DNA of 64,000 nt from positions 1 to 64,000 of the forward strand of contig NZ_JACIJE010000003.1 of assembly GCF_014199195.1 (NCBI RefSeq), in the 5' to 3' direction. The stretch's first letter is position 1; each line of letters starts with the position of its first letter. The translations under genes were made by a program, and so were the position numbers. Shown here piece after piece: positions 62,242 through 64,000 of this stretch. The notes beneath the pieces were generated by a model that ran no database searches, was not told the DNA's origin, and saw only the letters and a list, made by a program, of their open reading frames with translations. This stretch comes from Neoroseomonas alkaliterrae. GTDB taxonomy: Bacteria > Pseudomonadota > Alphaproteobacteria > Acetobacterales > Acetobacteraceae.

Positions 62242-62358
62242 GGCGGGTCTCCCGGTCGGGCGGGGAGCCTCGGCGCGGTGCGGCCATGCGTCAACCGCGG
62301 CTTGGCGCGGCGCGGGCCGGGGGCAAGGATGCGGCCCTTCGCACAGAGGAGACGCGCC

Positions 62359-63144
62359 ATGGCCGACCCCGTCCTGCTCTCGGTGGATGCCCGCGGCATC
62401 GCCACCGCCACGCTGAACAAGCCCGCCAAGGGCAATGCCTATGACGAGGAGCTGCTCGGCGCGCTGATCGCCGGCCTGGACCGGCTGCGGGACGATGCCG
62501 CGGTGCGCGCCCTCGTCATCCGCGGCGCGGGCAAGCATTTCCAGGCCGGGGCGGATCTCGACTGGCTGGCCAAGGCCGCGACCTACGGGCCGGAACAGGC
62601 CTTCGCCGCCTCCATGGCGACCACCACCGCGATGCAGAAGCTGAACGAGTTCCCCAAGCCCACCTTCGCGCTGGTGCATGGCGCCTGCTTCGGTGGCGGC
62701 TGCGGCGTGGTGTGCTGCGTGGACGTGGCCATCGCGACGCCCGAGGCGATCTTCGGCCTGACGGAAGTGCGCGTCGGCGTGGCGCCGACGCCGATCAGCA
62801 CGCACATGGTCCATGCCATGGGCCTCAGGCACACCCGCCGCTATGCGCTGACCGGCGAACGTTTCGACGCCGCCGAGGCGCTGCGGATCGGCCTGGTCCA
62901 CGAGGTGGTGCCGGCCGACAAGGCCGAGGCGCGACTCGCCGAGATCATCGACCAGACCATGCTCTCCGCGCCCAGCGCCATCGCCGTGACCAAGGATTCG
63001 TTCCTGGGCGCCAACGGGCTGAAGCTCTCGGCGCGGGAGATGGCGCTGCTCGCCCACGAATCCTGGATGCAGAGGGCTTCGGCGGAGGGGAAGGAGGGGC
63101 TCGCCGCCTTCCGCGAGAAGCGCCGGCCGGCCTGGTACAGATAG
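62359..63144 (+). CDS. Enoyl-CoA hydratase/isomerase family protein
   Basis: 261-residue crotonase-fold enzyme. The oxyanion-hole segments are GAGKHFQAGADLDWL and VHGACFGGGCGVVCCVDVAIA. The second acid-base region is FGLTEVRVGVAPTPIS, where the usual catalytic Glu lies (LTEVRVG). The typical C-terminal trimer helix follows. An AGAGGAGA-type site precedes the ATG at 62359. It could hydrate enoyl-CoA or a methylglutaconyl-CoA-like substrate. Confidence 0.92.
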   Translation: MADPVLLSVDARGIATATLNKPAKGNAYDEELLGALIAGLDRLRDDAAVRALVIRGAGKHFQAGADLDWLAKAATYGPEQAFAASMATTTAMQKLNEFPKPTFALVHGACFGGGCGVVCCVDVAIATPEAIFGLTEVRVGVAPTPISTHMVHAMGLRHTRRYALTGERFDAAEALRIGLVHEVVPADKAEARLAEIIDQTMLSAPSAIAVTKDSFLGANGLKLSAREMALLAHESWMQRASAEGKEGLAAFREKRRPAWYR

Positions 63145-63153
63145 GGCCGAGGA

Positions 63154-63171
63154 GCGGGGTTCAGGCCCCGC
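63154..63171 (+). terminator. Weak terminator hairpin after the enoyl-CoA hydratase gene
   Basis: Arms GCGGGG (63154-63159) and CCCCGC (63166-63171) around TTCAGG, 9 bases after the stop. A T run is missing. It separates the hydratase gene from pstS. Confidence 0.4.
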
Positions 63172-63215
63172 CCCTCCCCGCCATGGAGGGATGATCGGGG
63201 CGGTTGTCGCCGCCT

Positions 63216-63244
63216 CTGTCATCGAACCTTCATCAAACTGCAAT
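63216..63244 (+). promoter_or_regulatory. PhoB-box-like direct repeats upstream of pstS
   Basis: Three 7-base units with 4-base spacers, in an 11-base period: CTGTCAT-cgaa-CCTTCAT-caaa-CTGCAAT. The first is a perfect PhoB unit; the others have two or three mismatches. The position, 90-120 bases before pstS, and the gene itself support control by PhoR/PhoB under phosphate limitation. Confidence 0.75.
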
Positions 63245-63334
63245 CGGGAGGTCTTTCGCGGCGCCTAGAAGCCCCGGCGGTGGTGCCGCCCGGCCGGGAC
63301 CGGCGCCCGTGCAACCGACATGGAGACGACGCTC

Positions 63335-64000
63335 GTGAACAGGCGGTCCATCCTTCTCGGCGCCGGTGCGGCGCTGACCCTTCCTCTCGCCGTGCGCGCC
63401 CAGACCGCGCAGATCACCGGCGCCGGCGCGACCTTCCCCAACCCGATCTACCAGAAGTGGGCCGAGGCCGCCCGCGCCGCGATCGGCATCCAGGTGAACT
63501 ACCAGTCCGTCGGCTCGGGCGCGGGCATCAACCAGATCCGCAACCGCACGGTGGACTTCGGTGCCTCCGACGCGCCGCTGAACCAGCAGCAGCTCACCGA
63601 GGGCAACCTGCTGCAGTTCCCGACCGTGATGGGCTCGCTCGTCGCCATCGTGAACATCCCGGGCATCGAGAATGACCAGCTCCGGCTGACCGGCCCGATC
63701 CTGGCCGACATCTACCTCGGCAAGATCACCCGCTGGAACGACCAGCGCATCACCGCGATCAACCCGGGGCTCAACCTGCCCAACCTCGCCATCGCGCCGG
63801 CCTACCGCGCGGACGGCTCGGGCACGACCTTCGTGTGGGTGTCCTACCTCGCGGATGTGTCCGAGGAGTGGAAGACGCGCGTGGGCGTGGGGACCTCGGT
63901 CCGCTTCCCCGCCGGCACCGGCGCGCGCGGCAATGAGGGTGTTGCCGGCACGGTGCGCCAGGTGCGCGGTGCGATCGGCTATGTCGAGAACGCCTACGCC
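63335..64000 (+). CDS. pstS: Phosphate ABC transporter substrate-binding protein (5' part)
   Basis: First 222 codons of a periplasmic phosphate-binding protein; it continues past the window. A signal peptide (RRSILLGAGAALTLPLAVRAQ) precedes ITGAGATFPNPIYQKW, the PstS opening. VNYQSVGSGAGINQI, VDFGASDAPLN, IYLGKITRWNDQRI and RADGSGTTFVW are phosphate-binding loops. GTG at 63335 is preferred because GGAG lies nine bases upstream; ATG at 63320 has no ribosome site. pst membrane genes probably follow outside the window. Confidence 0.95.
   Translation, partial: MNRRSILLGAGAALTLPLAVRAQTAQITGAGATFPNPIYQKWAEAARAAIGIQVNYQSVGSGAGINQIRNRTVDFGASDAPLNQQQLTEGNLLQFPTVMGSLVAIVNIPGIENDQLRLTGPILADIYLGKITRWNDQRITAINPGLNLPNLAIAPAYRADGSGTTFVWVSYLADVSEEWKTRVGVGTSVRFPAGTGARGNEGVAGTVRQVRGAIGYVENAYA

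Noticed and set aside
60205-62360. Long upstream extension of the enoyl-CoA hydratase frame
   Set aside because: The extension lies antisense over the gamma-glutamyltransferase-like gene. The hydratase family starts at MADPVLL, and a ribosome site precedes the ATG at 62359.
1-64000. CRISPR array, prophage, insertion sequence, tRNA or rRNA gene
   Set aside because: No regularly spaced repeats, transposase motifs, integrase, cloverleaf-type segments or rRNA-like stretches were seen. Absence by eye is not proof for tRNA.

Overview
The window is very GC-rich (roughly 70% or more by eye) with strong codon third-position GC bias. It looks like a chromosomal segment of an alphaproteobacterium of the Acetobacteraceae type (Roseomonas and relatives). 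This rests on the split PntAa/PntAb/PntB transhydrogenase, COQ9 beside rpsU, a GapR-family protein (DUF2312) beside DUF1244, the ligase-associated repair cluster, and three orphan Bug-type (tripartite tricarboxylate) binding proteins. The last point is inference. I saw no phage, insertion sequence, CRISPR array, rRNA or tRNA gene.

Layout. 1-2.3 kb: end of one OmpA-family gene, its terminator, a tandem paralogue, and a small exported protein. 2.4-4 kb: def-COQ9 operon diverging from rpsU. 4-4.8 kb: a TauE/SafE permease pseudogene. 4.9-7.9 kb: pntAa-pntAb-pntB. 8-15.8 kb: ABC1 kinase and PepF-type peptidase, a long-chain acyl-CoA ligase, a CoA transferase and an EEP-family nuclease. 15.9-19.7 kb: GapR-like protein, DUF1244, glycerate kinase and a pyruvate kinase carrying an N-terminal YdaS-like DNA-binding domain behind two matching palindromes. 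19.8-25.2 kb: Bug protein, PEP-CTERM protein with a sigma-54-type promoter, Ada, TPR protein, and GlcF with a small membrane protein. 25.3-32.8 kb: iron-linked genes (ferric permease, bacterioferritin, Bfd, ferric-binding protein) interrupted by a coupled penicillin-acylase/GH3 pair. 32.9-34.2 kb: HpcH/HpaI aldolase and exported RidA. 34.2-40.1 kb: divergent ligase/exonuclease and helicase/PdeM DNA-repair cluster. 40-44.5 kb: M20 amidohydrolase and small metabolic genes. 44.6-50.2 kb: a tightly coupled queuosine operon (queA-tgt-queF-queG-queC-VUT transporter-glutamine amidotransferase). 50.3-54.5 kb: Bug protein and an Anbu peptidase operon. 54.7-63.1 kb: ThDP enzyme, amidase with AtzG-like partner, enolase-superfamily enzyme, exported phosphatase, DUF1194 protein, gamma-glutamyltransferase-like protein and enoyl-CoA hydratase. 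63.2-64 kb: the start of pstS behind PhoB-box-like repeats.

The observations I rate highest are the HTH-pyruvate kinase fusion with twin candidate operators, the translationally coupled acylase/GH3 pair (a possible amide-conjugate making and breaking module), shared dyad half-sites upstream of the ferric-binding protein and bacterioferritin genes, and a double-hairpin repeat that has become the coded N-terminus of QueG. Function calls come from recognising family motifs by eye; no database search was run.
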